The notes below the pieces were generated by a model. That model saw only the letters and a program-made list of their open reading frames with translations, was not told the origin of the DNA and searched no databases. A stretch of DNA of 64,000 nt from Desulfobacteraceae bacterium (GTDB lineage Bacteria; Desulfobacterota; Desulfobacteria; Desulfobacterales; Desulfobacteraceae), in assembly GCA_016743945.1 (NCBI GenBank), contig JADGFI010000006.1, positions 124,001 through 188,000 on the forward strand. The letters are read 5' to 3'. A program made the translations under genes and the position numbers. Each line of letters begins with the position of its first letter. Position 1 is the stretch's first letter. Shown in pieces: positions 29,664-39,503 of this stretch.

Positions 29664-30062
29664 ATGGAAAACGAGTTTCGACAAATCAGAGATACCTTAA
29701 ACCGGTTGGACACGATCCAGATGAGCCATATAGAATCTTTTGATACAACCCTGATGCCTGACCTTGAACACCAGCTTGCTGAAAGAACCCAAGCCTTTGA
29801 CAAATTAAAAAAACAGGTAAACCGATTTATTGCCAAGACGGGCAATGGTAACACCACAACCGAATCAATGACAATTGGTTTTATTGACCGCATTAACACA
29901 CTTATCGCCCAGAACAAGGTCCTTGAAAAAAGAGTAACAGAACACAGGGACGGTCTTCAGGAAAGCCTAAAAAAAATATCAAGGGGGAAAAAAGCCATTG
30001 GTTCCTATGGGTCTCCGTCCTCTGTCTCAAATAGACCCCGGGCCATCAACCTAACCAATTAA
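29664..30062 (+). CDS. FliT/FlgN-like flagellar chaperone candidate
   Basis: A 132-residue, all-helical, charged protein in the position where fliT normally follows fliS. The C-terminal helix (IAQNKVLEKRVTEHRDGLQE, then LKKISRGKKAIGSYGS) resembles the end of FliT/FlgN-type type III chaperones. The N-terminal half is not diagnostic. AAGGAG precedes the ATG. It probably serves FliD or another late substrate; assignment is from context and helix pattern. Confidence 0.65.
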   Translation: MENEFRQIRDTLNRLDTIQMSHIESFDTTLMPDLEHQLAERTQAFDKLKKQVNRFIAKTGNGNTTTESMTIGFIDRINTLIAQNKVLEKRVTEHRDGLQESLKKISRGKKAIGSYGSPSSVSNRPRAINLTN

Positions 30063-30075
30063 AGGGAGGAGGACC

Positions 30076-30453
30076 ATGAATATCACCCCAAACACAGCCG
30101 TGAAGGAAACAACACCGGTTGAAACGATACGGCCTTTGTCTGCACCAGCCCAAATGGATACCCCTGAAAGCCGAGACAGCCAGAAAGCAGCAAAAAAAAA
30201 CATGGCTGACAAAAACCAGCCCTTATCTGCAAAAGACACAAAAAAGTTGACAGACCATATGAACGACATCATGGATGATCTTCAGACCAGTTTAGGATTT
30301 TCCATACGCGAAGAGCTAAACCATCAGGTAGTTGTGGAAATAACCGACAGGAAAACCAATGAATTGATCAAGCAAATCCCTTCGGAAGAACTGTTGAAAA
30401 TCAAAGAAAAAATGGAAGAGCTCACAGGCCTTATTTTTGACCAAAGTGTTTAA
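30076..30453 (+). CDS. flaG: FlaG family protein
   Basis: FlaG proteins influence filament length in polar flagellates. Of the 125 residues, the first 60 are a disordered, polar leader. The C-terminal half carries the family motif: LGFSIREELNHQVVVEITDR followed by ELIKQIPSEELLKIKEKMEE. It is the last gene of the plus-strand filament operon. Its stop lies 7 bases from the end of the convergent fliW. Confidence 0.9.
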   Translation: MNITPNTAVKETTPVETIRPLSAPAQMDTPESRDSQKAAKKNMADKNQPLSAKDTKKLTDHMNDIMDDLQTSLGFSIREELNHQVVVEITDRKTNELIKQIPSEELLKIKEKMEELTGLIFDQSV

Positions 30454-30460
30454 TAATATT

Positions 30461-30898
30461 CTAGGTAGGTTCCAAAACATTGTATTGATAGGGATAGGTG
30501 GAATCAGAAATAACCACCTGGATAACCTCATTGGTGTTTGAATTTATCACCAGAGGTCCCATGAGATTTGCAGTGATTTTTGTAGTTTCTTTTTCCCCGG
30601 TTATATTCACCACCACATAAACCAGCAGGTCTTCCTCCTTCACATCCGTCCACTTTCGATCGTTGATAAAACCTTTTAGGCCAAGCAGATAATCGGGTTT
30701 GAAGACCAGGGGATCCATTATTATCAATGCAAGATTCGGTTCTTCCAGGGATTGAAACCAGCAAAAAGGTGCTGTTTTCTCATCCTCAAGAAGCACAAAG
30801 CGTTCAAATCCCGGGAAACCAGGCAATCCTTCCGGCATGGTTAAAATCTTTTTTTCATTGATACTAATTTCACCAAATTTTCTGGTTTCTATTTTCAC
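30461..30898 (-). CDS. fliW: Flagellar assembly factor FliW (CsrA antagonist)
   Basis: FliW binds either flagellin or CsrA; when flagellin is exported, free FliW sequesters CsrA. The 145-residue protein shows the family segments MKIETRKFGEISINEKKILT, MPEGLPGFPGFERFVLLED and PLVINSNTNEVIQVVI. It starts 4 bases after csrA ends, so the two are translated together. Together with the leader of the flagellin gene it forms a likely homeostatic loop. Confidence 0.95.
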   Translation of the reverse strand: MKIETRKFGEISINEKKILTMPEGLPGFPGFERFVLLEDEKTAPFCWFQSLEEPNLALIIMDPLVFKPDYLLGLKGFINDRKWTDVKEEDLLVYVVVNITGEKETTKITANLMGPLVINSNTNEVIQVVISDSTYPYQYNVLEPT

Positions 30899-30902
30899 TC
30901 TT

Positions 30903-31145
30903 TTACTCCTTAAAAAAACTTTTCTTCATTAACTCAGCAGCATCTGTAATATCTGTCAATTCCTTTGGGACAGACTCAATATTTTCTTTTTGTATCTGGT
31001 CAAAGACCTCCATTCTAAGGATGGTGATCTCCTTTGGCGCATCAATACCAATTTTAACGTTACCAGCTTCAACACCCAGAATACTGATCACAATGTTGTC
31101 ACCAATCTTGATTTTTTCCTCCGCTCTTCGGGTCAGAACAAGCAT
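30903..31145 (-). CDS. csrA: Carbon storage regulator CsrA (RNA-binding translational regulator)
   Basis: CsrA dimers bind GGA motifs in mRNA leaders. The 80-residue protein begins MLVLTRRAEEKIKIGDNIVI and has the VEAGNVKIGIDAPKEITILR core, including the Arg of the RNA-binding face. A C-terminal extension (about 20 residues past the enterobacterial length) is typical of FliW-regulated CsrA proteins. It is placed between flgL and fliW at the end of the sigma-54-driven hook-junction operon. Confidence 0.96.
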   Translation of the reverse strand: MLVLTRRAEEKIKIGDNIVISILGVEAGNVKIGIDAPKEITILRMEVFDQIQKENIESVPKELTDITDAAELMKKSFFKE

Positions 31146-31156
31146 ATACGCTATCC

Positions 31157-34100
31157 TTATCTTAAATAGTCAACCAGGCTAAGACTCAGTACTTTGGATG
31201 TGGAAGACAAAGCTGCCTCATAGGCAGTTTGTATACTCTTAAGATTCATAATCGACGCAATCATATCCGCACCCTCTATCATTAATTTTCTCTCTGTAAG
31301 GTTTAAATTTAACTGACTGGTGATGGTTTCCCTTACTTCAAGCCGGCTGTATTTCATGCCGATATCAACGGTTTTTGATATCATATTGTCATAATTTGTC
31401 TCAAGCCTTTCTATGGTGCGTTCAATACCATCTGTATCATTGTCTGACAAGTATTGTTTAAAATCAAGTAAGGTATTAAAAATACCCCATTCCACATCCC
31501 GGGAGCTTGTTAAATCTGTTACCACATCATCTGAAAGCCCGTCAAAGCCAAGGATAGACCCGATACTCTCCCCGGTCCCTCCCTGGGCAGCAGGTGCATT
31601 GTCGCCTGTTTGCCATTGAAGATGAAATTCGTCCAGGCGGGTCCCATTTTCCTTAATGGAAAATTTTTGGGTATAATCATCCCAGGCCACTGTATAATCG
31701 ATCTTATTGCCATTGTTACGGGATTCCGCTTCCAGGGATTTTTCAACTTCCCTGGCCAGTTCTGAATGGCTGGCATAAATCTTTGGGGAGACAAAAGCTG
31801 TCAGGTGACTTGATTTTTTACCTGAATTTTCCTGGGTGATCTCCATAAAATCGATCTTATTGTTTGATGCATCAATGGTGATATTCACAATTTGCGCGTC
31901 ACTGATGGAAAAATCGACTTTCCGATCATATGTATTTGTAAACCCAAGCAGATTCGCAGCATTTGTTGAAGGATTTTCGCCACTGTGCCAGAGCAGACCA
32001 AAGGAAGAGATATCCGCAGTTCCCCCTTCTTTAAAAGCAAACTCACCCTCAAGTGCATCATAGGAGACTGCGTAATCAACCGAATTCCAGGAAGCCGCTC
32101 TCATTTCGGTTTGGATCAGGGCTGCCAGATGATCCGGGTTGGTATATTCCCCTTCAGGAATCTGGATACTGGATGTGGTGGTATTACCGTTCTCATCGGT
32201 CTCGGAAAAATCGATCCAATTGTTTGTTGCGTCAAAACTCATTATCACCGGTTCTGCATTGCTGTCATAGGAGGCGGCACCGGTAGAATCAATGCGAGGA
32301 TTGAATCCCAGGGACTTGGCAAGATAATCACTGGATACCCCCCCGCTGTTCCAGAGCATCGCAACTTCCGATATATTCCCACTGACATCTTGAATGCTAA
32401 ATTTATTGGTTCCCCCATTGTAGGTCACGGTATAGTCTGCCGGGGGGATATTTGCCGTTGCAGCATCCAGGGCCACCTCAATGGCTGCGGCAAAGCTTGT
32501 TGCATTACGATAGGTGCCGGGTGCAACGGTGGCTGTCAGGGCAGCACCAGAGGTTCCTAACAAATCTATTTCCTGAAAACTAAAGCTGTTGTTTGAACTG
32601 TCCAGGATAATGGTTCTGTCCAGGGCGACATCACTGGCAGGATAGATGGTTGAATCGTCCACTGCATAGAAACCAAGTGTGGATGCCGCATTACTGGCAC
32701 TCCATTGCAGATGCAGTTCATCGAGGTCTGTCCCGTTTTCACGTATTTTAAAACGGCTGGTTTCGGGGTCATAGGACACATCATAATCGATGTTATTGGG
32801 GCCGGCCAAACTTTCGGCCTCCATTTTTGCTTCGATTGATTGGGCCAGGATATCCATATCCACAGAGGTAATATCTGCCCCTGTGGTATTCAGGTCGATG
32901 GTGAATGTGCTAGCTCCCCCGGTTGAATTAACTTCTTGAAAAACAATTTCATCATTTGTACCATCTTCTATAACAAGTTCGGTTATATAAGTGGCCTGAC
33001 CATCGGACACAGGAGGGGCCTGGATCAAATTATCCGCGTTAAACCCTATTTCATGGCCTGCACTGAGATCTCCTTTGTCCGCAATGATCTCAAAGGAAAT
33101 AAAGTCTCCTTTCCGGGTAACCGGCGCATCCAGTTTAATACGAATATCTGCCGTGCCGGATTCATTCAGGTCAATATCAATGCTGTCTGCCGTGCCCGAA
33201 ATCGTTGATGGGATAATCTTGTACCCGGGATTGTCCACAACCTTCCATGTATCATCCCCCTGCCAGACCAGCGTAAATGGTTTTGTTCCGAATGGTTCTG
33301 GTGTTCCCAGGGTCAAAGCACTCTTATCTAAGCTTATATTAATGTCATCCGGATCTATTGAGCTGGTTGCGGCGATGTTATTGATATGGGCATCCCCGGA
33401 GGTTTCCCACAAAAACTCTGTCCTCAGGTATCCGTTAAAAGAGCCATCTTCCCCGATGGAATATTTTTTTTCATCACTGTTATACGCAACGGTGTAGCCC
33501 ACACCGTATCCAGCGTTTGAGGAGGCATCATTCAAGGCATTTCTTACGGCGGTTTCAATCTCTTTTGTCGTGTATAATCCATCCGGAATGGTTGCGGTCA
33601 GGGTTTTTTCCGATGCAGATCCGTGACCGTTATCTTCTTTAAATATAATTTTGTTGTTCGTTGAATTGATGGCAATTTCCGTGTCCCAGAAAGTTTCTTT
33701 TCCATCCCGGCCCACCTGGACCTCAAAATTTTTATCGGTTCTGATTGCAAAGGGATCTGCGTTGCCCTTGTATAAAACCTGGTTCGGGTCGCTTGTGGTA
33801 TCATATTCAAAGGGAATCACGTTGGTTCGCGTGCCCCCGAATATATAACTGCCATTGACCTGGGTGTTACCCAGAGAAACAATCTGCTCTATAATAGAAT
33901 CAATCCGTTCAACGGCATCGTTTCTTTCATCACTTGTGATGGGATCATTGGTAAGCTTCAAAGCTTCGGTCTTTGCCTCCAGAATCAATTTCTTGACACT
34001 GTCCAAAGCACTCTCACCTCCCTTGAGCCATGATTTTCCCATGATCACGTTCTGCTCGATCTGTTCCAGGTTCCCGATGGAATTTTTCAAAGACAGCGCC

Positions 34101-34243
34101 TGGCTCAATCCAAGGGGATCATCTGAAATCTCGTTAATCCGTGATTGGGTACTGACCACTTCGTTGGCATTCTTCAAGTCTTCGGTGAGTTTACCAAGCC
34201 TATAGGTGGCCGTGTAATATGTATTGATATTGGGCACCCTCAT
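31157..34243 (-). CDS. flgL: Flagellar hook-associated protein 3 with five inserted repeat modules
   Basis: FlgL joins hook and filament. The N-terminus (MRVPNINTYYTATYRLGKL, then STQSRINEISDDPLGLSQAL) and the C-terminus (MIEGADMIASIMNLKSIQTA, ending KVLSLSLVDYLR) are canonical. The protein is 1,028 residues where about 300-420 is usual. The extra mass is a series of about five divergent modules of 110-125 residues. Each has a pattern like DASNNKIDFxE, LTAxIPxGxY, a helix with Leu/Ala, YxVsYdxxxxkFsI and FxLxWxSG...LGF. They probably form additional surface domains at the junction. Confidence 0.94.
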   Translation of the reverse strand: MRVPNINTYYTATYRLGKLTEDLKNANEVVSTQSRINEISDDPLGLSQALSLKNSIGNLEQIEQNVIMGKSWLKGGESALDSVKKLILEAKTEALKLTNDPITSDERNDAVERIDSIIEQIVSLGNTQVNGSYIFGGTRTNVIPFEYDTTSDPNQVLYKGNADPFAIRTDKNFEVQVGRDGKETFWDTEIAINSTNNKIIFKEDNGHGSASEKTLTATIPDGLYTTKEIETAVRNALNDASSNAGYGVGYTVAYNSDEKKYSIGEDGSFNGYLRTEFLWETSGDAHINNIAATSSIDPDDINISLDKSALTLGTPEPFGTKPFTLVWQGDDTWKVVDNPGYKIIPSTISGTADSIDIDLNESGTADIRIKLDAPVTRKGDFISFEIIADKGDLSAGHEIGFNADNLIQAPPVSDGQATYITELVIEDGTNDEIVFQEVNSTGGASTFTIDLNTTGADITSVDMDILAQSIEAKMEAESLAGPNNIDYDVSYDPETSRFKIRENGTDLDELHLQWSASNAASTLGFYAVDDSTIYPASDVALDRTIILDSSNNSFSFQEIDLLGTSGAALTATVAPGTYRNATSFAAAIEVALDAATANIPPADYTVTYNGGTNKFSIQDVSGNISEVAMLWNSGGVSSDYLAKSLGFNPRIDSTGAASYDSNAEPVIMSFDATNNWIDFSETDENGNTTTSSIQIPEGEYTNPDHLAALIQTEMRAASWNSVDYAVSYDALEGEFAFKEGGTADISSFGLLWHSGENPSTNAANLLGFTNTYDRKVDFSISDAQIVNITIDASNNKIDFMEITQENSGKKSSHLTAFVSPKIYASHSELAREVEKSLEAESRNNGNKIDYTVAWDDYTQKFSIKENGTRLDEFHLQWQTGDNAPAAQGGTGESIGSILGFDGLSDDVVTDLTSSRDVEWGIFNTLLDFKQYLSDNDTDGIERTIERLETNYDNMISKTVDIGMKYSRLEVRETITSQLNLNLTERKLMIEGADMIASIMNLKSIQTAYEAALSSTSKVLSLSLVDYLR

Positions 34244-34256
34244 TTCATATCTCCTG

Positions 34257-37200
34257 TTATCTCATGGCAATCAAAGTATTCAGCATTTCATCGGTTGTGG
34301 TAAGCAACTTGGAAGCCGCTGAAAATGCATGCTGATATTTCATCAATTGGATCATCTCTTCGTCCAGGGAAACGGCTGATACAGCATCCCTTTGTTCGGT
34401 AATATTGGTTACCATAATATCGGCAAAGGCTTTTGAATTCTTAATACTTCTTGATTCTATTCCCATGGAACCGATGATGGTATTAAAATAATTGTCCAGG
34501 TTGGCGATGGTGGTGCTTGATTGGGCTTTTTTCCCCCGCTGGTATTCCCAGATCTTAAGTTCCTTATCCTGGAACTGAACATCTGCCAGCCCCAGGGCAT
34601 TGGTATAGTCCCCCTGGCTGATTAAACCGGTACTACTGTTCACAACGGCGGCGGCTATATATTTTGTATCACTGAGGGTTTCATTTATTTCCATTGTCGT
34701 GGCACCAGACCCTTTAAAAAAAGTATTGATCCCGGCGGCGGCCATCAGACCGGAAGAAGAAGCGCTGTCATCGGAAAAAGCAAACCCGATATCCCCGGAA
34801 TTTCGTTGCCTTAAATCAAACTCCACATAACCGTCTCCGGTCACGGCTGTATTAAAATCGATTCTAATGTCGGCCAGACCGTCTCCTGAAAAATCGACAC
34901 CAAACCCGTTATCATCCCCCCCGGGGGGCAGCACCTGGAGGGAACCGCCAGTGGGATCATTCAACACCCCCCAAACCCCGGAAGCAGACCGTTCAAACCG
35001 AAGATCTGTGGCAGCAAAATCCATGGCGCTCCAGTCGGTGACGCTTATGGTTAGGTTCTCGTCGGAAAAACCGTTTTTTTCCGAATATTGGGTATTCTGG
35101 ACGGTGTAATAGCGTTCAGATGCCTCAAACTTGAGACGGTTATCCAGGGTGGCGGAGGCGTTCATACCACCCCCTTCCCGGTTAAATTGATCTGCAAACG
35201 AATCCAGGGTCCAATGCCAGTCCGACAGGGTCTCCCCCGTTGCCTGACCGGCACTGTTCGATGACAAGGGTATCCCGGTGTCTCCCGTGGTAACCGTGAA
35301 TACGTCATCGGTGAACAGGGTTCCATCAGAAAATTCAAAACTCATCCCATCCACCTGGACGGTCACAGGTATCAGGGGAGTATAGGGCGGATCATGCCCT
35401 TCAATGGTAAAGGTACCAATGCCCACACTATTGGACCATTCTATGACAAGGGGTTCATCACCGACGGCCGGCAGTTCACCAACCTTACCGCCCGAAACAA
35501 CCTTGAACTGGTAAAGCTCATTGATGCTGTTTGCCCGGCCGGTAATCCTGAAATCCAGGGGGTCGGGATTACCGGTGTCATCGGTATTTAAGGTCATAAC
35601 ATTTCCGGCAACCAGACTTCCTTTGGAAATATCAAAGGTAATGGTCGGTGAATTATTTTCCATAATGGCCACCTGGCCATCATCCTCTACCCGGATCAGG
35701 CCGGAAGCGCCGGTTCTGATTCCATCACTGTCCAGCCGTTCCCACATGATGACCCCTTCATCGTCATACAAGGAGGAAGTGGTTGAATTGCGGTAGGATT
35801 TTGAAGGGTCTGCATCCAGATAATCATTTTCAGGTTGGTTGGTGCCCGTACCGGTTCCGGTCCGGGCCTTTATTTTGGCATTGTTTCCACCGGTATCTGA
35901 AAAGTTTTTAATTTTAATGGGAGCATCCAAGGCGGCATCCTTGATAATGGATACCGAGCTGCCGGTCAAAACAACCTGATAGCTGGCAGCAATTCCCTGG
36001 GCAAGCAAATCTGCCTCTATTTCATCTTTAAACAACTGGGCAAGCTGCCGGTCAGAGGTACCGGCACCGGCGGTGGTCGAAAATATGATATCGGCACCAT
36101 CCAGCGTAAAGGAAATAACTTCCCCCCCGCCGGAGGTAAATCCTGAAAACCCGCCTTCCCCTCCCAGGGTCAAAATGGAACTGCCTTTTTTGGCCTGATT
36201 GCTGTCAAAAAGACCGCCTGAAACGGCACCGGCCACGGTTGAGCGAATGGTCATACCCGATTCAACTGTGGTGGAAACCGTTCCCGTGATCACGGCACTT
36301 TTATTTCCGGCAGGGTTAGAAGTTTCAGCCAAAGTAGCAAAAGTACCATTGCCGGAAAAAATAAGGGTGTCGGTATCAGCCGGAATCGTATTTGCAGCAA
36401 CTGAATCTGCGCCATCAAATGTCAGGGTGTTATCACCCGGTATGGTTGTCCCTGCCAGGTTTGATACTAAAATTGTCGGATTGGCACCAAGGGCACTCAC
36501 ATTATCCAGGGTGACCCCGGAGCCATCACTGGTTCTGATGACAACCGTATTGGTAGATACATCATTCTCAATGGTAAAGGGCTGCCCCTGGAGTGAGAGA
36601 TCAAGGGCATTATAGAATGTTAACGCCATCGCTTCACTGTCACTTGTATCCACCCCTGTCAGATCCACGTTAACCTGGGTTCCATTTACTTCAAATGCAA
36701 GGGTGTCTCCCGTGACAAACCCTGAAAAAGAAGAAAGGCTGATGCCGGCATTATCCTGAACTTCAAAATCCTGGATGCCCAGTGTTTTCCCGGAACTGCT
36801 GGTGATGGACAAGCCAGTAACGGACAAATCCTTATCTTCGTTAATCTGATTGACAGATTCCATGGCAGCCAAAAGCGAATCTTCAAACTGCTCTTGTATC
36901 GTTCCAGTGGATGCATCACGAATAAAACTTTGCTGCTGAATAATTCCGTCCACATAGAGGGAATACTTAACTTCATCCCCGTCCTGGGTGCCTGGAAACA
37001 AAGAGGCGCCCCCGCCATCAACCAATTGAAGGCTGGCTGAAGTTTCAGAAGCAAAGGCTGTCACCCCATCTACCTTACTTAAGGCTGCTGCAATGGATGC
37101 TGCCGACCGTTTGGCCTCTCCGCCGATGTCCTGGATGTCAATGATACTGGTTCCGGAAGGACCGTCGTAAACCGTCAGGGTCTGTTGGACAATGGCGCGG

Positions 37201-38480
37201 TCAAGGGTTGTTTCCACCCCGCCTGTGGATCCCCAAACCGAGGCAAGTCCGTCGCCATCTGACTCCATAACCTCAAGGTCGCCCAATACAGCTTCATCCA
37301 CCACGGTTAATTTATATTTGGATTGAGCCCCCCCGGGAGCAACCCCCTGCCAGTTGGTTATTTGGGCTTCTGAAACCCCCATATCCATACAAATTTTGGT
37401 ATACTGGGTGTGAAGATCGGTCTTATCTTCCGTCCACATGGTAAAGTCTTTTGAATTGTCCATCCTATCACCAAAATCATAACTTGTCAGCCAACCGCTG
37501 TCATCGGTTGCATAATTACCGGTCACGGATTCGCTAAAATATACCAGTCCCGTGCCCTGGGAATGCTGATAATTAATCGCCCAGATCATTTCCCGGGCCA
37601 ACTCGTTAATTTCAGCCTTGTATTTAGGGACAACTTCATCCCTCATCTGAAGAAGACCACCGATTCTGCCGGTGGCTATCTTGTCCGTGATGGGTTGGTT
37701 AATGCCCGAAGAACCTGACCAAACTATCTCTTTGCCATCCATCCCCAATTGATAGGTCTCCACCCCGCTAACGATGGGAAAACTGTTTGCCACATTAATG
37801 GTTAGTGCACCATTGGACTTTTCAAAGGTATTAATATCAAGCAATTCACCCAGCTCACCCACAAAACGATTGCGCTGATCCCTCAAATCATTGGCGGTCC
37901 TGTTTATTTCAGAGGAGATGATTTCCTGGTTCAGGTCTGCAATTTTTTTTGTCAAGGTATTGACCTGATGAACCGCCGAATTGATGTCAGAGCCGATGTC
38001 TGTCAACAAACCATCCATATTTAAAACCGTGGACTCGAAACGGAAGGCCAATTCTTTACCGCTTTCCAATACGGCCCCCCTCTCGGATGATCCCTTGGGA
38101 TTGTCGGAAATATCATGCCAGGAATTCCAAAATTCCGTCAGCACAGAGGTGAGACTGGTATCAGAATTTTCATCAAAAAATCCTTCAAGAACCCGCATAT
38201 AGGATTCCTGTTCTTCAAAAGCCGCCTGGGTGGATTTCTCCCCTGTCAATCTTTCTTGAAGCAGCTTATCAACGCTCTGCTGTACCTGGGTGATATTCAC
38301 CCCTGTCCCAAAAAGGAAACCGCCATATTCGGCCGGTCTCGAACTGACTTGGTCTGCCTTCTGGACACTGTAATCCGGGTTGTTTACATTGGCTATGTTC
38401 TGGCCAGTTATATTCAATCCATGTTGCTGGGTAGCAATACCAGTTTTGGCGATACTGAGAGTTGAAGAGAGTCCTGACAT
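34257..38480 (-). CDS. flgK: Flagellar hook-associated protein 1, greatly enlarged
   Basis: FlgK is the first junction ring above the hook. The N-terminus (TLSIAKTGIATQQHGLNITG, then QNIANVNNPDYSVQ) and the C-terminus (SLDEEMIQLMKYQHAFSAAS, ending MLNTLIAMR) are canonical. At 1,407 residues it is more than twice the usual 450-650. The central 900 residues are Gly/Ser/Thr/Asp-rich beta-type sequence and contain a flagellin-IN-like piece near 620-680. It is preceded by its chaperone gene flgN, 3 bases upstream. Confidence 0.95.
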   Translation of the reverse strand: MSGLSSTLSIAKTGIATQQHGLNITGQNIANVNNPDYSVQKADQVSSRPAEYGGFLFGTGVNITQVQQSVDKLLQERLTGEKSTQAAFEEQESYMRVLEGFFDENSDTSLTSVLTEFWNSWHDISDNPKGSSERGAVLESGKELAFRFESTVLNMDGLLTDIGSDINSAVHQVNTLTKKIADLNQEIISSEINRTANDLRDQRNRFVGELGELLDINTFEKSNGALTINVANSFPIVSGVETYQLGMDGKEIVWSGSSGINQPITDKIATGRIGGLLQMRDEVVPKYKAEINELAREMIWAINYQHSQGTGLVYFSESVTGNYATDDSGWLTSYDFGDRMDNSKDFTMWTEDKTDLHTQYTKICMDMGVSEAQITNWQGVAPGGAQSKYKLTVVDEAVLGDLEVMESDGDGLASVWGSTGGVETTLDRAIVQQTLTVYDGPSGTSIIDIQDIGGEAKRSAASIAAALSKVDGVTAFASETSASLQLVDGGGASLFPGTQDGDEVKYSLYVDGIIQQQSFIRDASTGTIQEQFEDSLLAAMESVNQINEDKDLSVTGLSITSSSGKTLGIQDFEVQDNAGISLSSFSGFVTGDTLAFEVNGTQVNVDLTGVDTSDSEAMALTFYNALDLSLQGQPFTIENDVSTNTVVIRTSDGSGVTLDNVSALGANPTILVSNLAGTTIPGDNTLTFDGADSVAANTIPADTDTLIFSGNGTFATLAETSNPAGNKSAVITGTVSTTVESGMTIRSTVAGAVSGGLFDSNQAKKGSSILTLGGEGGFSGFTSGGGEVISFTLDGADIIFSTTAGAGTSDRQLAQLFKDEIEADLLAQGIAASYQVVLTGSSVSIIKDAALDAPIKIKNFSDTGGNNAKIKARTGTGTGTNQPENDYLDADPSKSYRNSTTSSLYDDEGVIMWERLDSDGIRTGASGLIRVEDDGQVAIMENNSPTITFDISKGSLVAGNVMTLNTDDTGNPDPLDFRITGRANSINELYQFKVVSGGKVGELPAVGDEPLVIEWSNSVGIGTFTIEGHDPPYTPLIPVTVQVDGMSFEFSDGTLFTDDVFTVTTGDTGIPLSSNSAGQATGETLSDWHWTLDSFADQFNREGGGMNASATLDNRLKFEASERYYTVQNTQYSEKNGFSDENLTISVTDWSAMDFAATDLRFERSASGVWGVLNDPTGGSLQVLPPGGDDNGFGVDFSGDGLADIRIDFNTAVTGDGYVEFDLRQRNSGDIGFAFSDDSASSSGLMAAAGINTFFKGSGATTMEINETLSDTKYIAAAVVNSSTGLISQGDYTNALGLADVQFQDKELKIWEYQRGKKAQSSTTIANLDNYFNTIIGSMGIESRSIKNSKAFADIMVTNITEQRDAVSAVSLDEEMIQLMKYQHAFSAASKLLTTTDEMLNTLIAMR

Positions 38481-38483
38481 GGG

Positions 38484-38987
38484 TTACACCTCTGAATCAA
38501 TAAAATGATGTTTTTCTTTACCGGCAAGAATATGACCAGAATAAGAATATTGTTTTTTCCCTGTTATGTTCACCACCGTGGAAAAAACACCATCAATAAC
38601 CGTCAAATATTCTGTGATATACCGTTTATTTTCAATTGCCATCAAAGAAATTTCATTTTTACAATCATTAATGGAAAATCCTATTTTTTTCAGCTCAGAC
38701 TTAATTTTCAAAGACAGGGGCAAAGCATTTATGATTTTTGACACTTGAAATGAGTCGGCATCCATATCAATCTGGTACAATTGTGATTTCAACTGGGCAA
38801 GAATATTTTTGATTAAAGTCTCAATGGTTGACACCAGTTGTTTTTTTCTCTCTGTAACCGCCCACAATCCATCCACATCCATTTCAACAACATATTTTTT
38901 TTCAGAATCAAGTACAGTTCGAAGTTCCTGGTACAAAGATAACTTGTCTTGAAGCATCTGTGTTATTTTCTCGGTAAATTTTTCCAT
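38484..38987 (-). CDS. flgN: FlgN-type export chaperone for hook-associated proteins
   Basis: FlgN escorts FlgK and FlgL to the export gate. The 167-residue protein is helical, with the family's pattern of an N-terminal LQDKLSLYQELRTVLDSEKK segment and the basic turn VTERKKQLVSTIETLIKNIL. The C-terminal third is divergent. It is the first gene of the flgN-flgK-flgL-csrA-fliW operon, about 115 bases after a sigma-54 promoter. Confidence 0.85.
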   Translation of the reverse strand: MEKFTEKITQMLQDKLSLYQELRTVLDSEKKYVVEMDVDGLWAVTERKKQLVSTIETLIKNILAQLKSQLYQIDMDADSFQVSKIINALPLSLKIKSELKKIGFSINDCKNEISLMAIENKRYITEYLTVIDGVFSTVVNITGKKQYSYSGHILAGKEKHHFIDSEV

Positions 38988-39102
38988 GTTTCCCCTCTTC
39001 TTACTGTCATCGGTGTTTTCGGAACTGAACTGAATTTTAAAACCAAGCCACAGGGAATTTTTTTCCTTGTTTTTTAAATTTCAGCCTTTGAATGATTAAG
39101 AG

Positions 39103-39118
39103 AGCAACTTTTATGCCA
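39103..39118 (-). promoter_or_regulatory. Sigma-54 promoter of the flgN-flgK-flgL-csrA-fliW operon
   Basis: On the minus strand TGGCATAAAAGTTGCT gives the invariant GG-N10-GC arrangement with a near-consensus -24 (TGGCA) and -12 (TTGCT). It lies in the gap between flgJ and flgN, about 115 bases before the flgN ATG. An activator of the FlrC/FleQ type would be needed; none is encoded in this window. Confidence 0.8.
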
Positions 39119-39158
39119 TGGATGGCAGTACATGTTAAAGAGGGAATAAAGGGGAGGG

Positions 39159-39473
39159 TTACAGGGAATCTTTTAACTGCTGATATAAAAATTCTTTGAG
39201 ACCAGTTGCATTCTGGCTTTTTGACAAACTCTCTGCCAGGTGCTGATCCTGTATGGATTTATAGATATTGGTGGCATTGGATTCTTTGAACAGGGCATCG
39301 CCTGGCAGGGTATTGCGCATGGATTGAATCATTTCCTTCATAAAAATGGCTTCAAATCCGGCACAGGCATCTTTAAGTTCCTTGTCCTTTTCAGGGTTCG
39401 ATACGTTTTTTTTAATCCTTTCAAGTCCTGCAAAGGACAGGTTTTGATGGACTAAATCAATTTTATCGGTCAT
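39159..39473 (-). CDS. flgJ: Rod-binding protein FlgJ, muramidase-free form
   Basis: A 104-residue protein equal to the N-terminal rod-capping domain of FlgJ (FEAIFMKEMIQSMRNTLPGD, then HLAESLSKS). The C-terminal peptidoglycan hydrolase domain of enterobacterial FlgJ is absent, as is common in Desulfobacterota. It follows flgI at 30 bases. Confidence 0.88.
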   Translation of the reverse strand: MTDKIDLVHQNLSFAGLERIKKNVSNPEKDKELKDACAGFEAIFMKEMIQSMRNTLPGDALFKESNATNIYKSIQDQHLAESLSKSQNATGLKEFLYQQLKDSL

Positions 39474-39503
39474 GGGAGATCCCCCTTGGTTAAAAGTTCC
39501 GGG

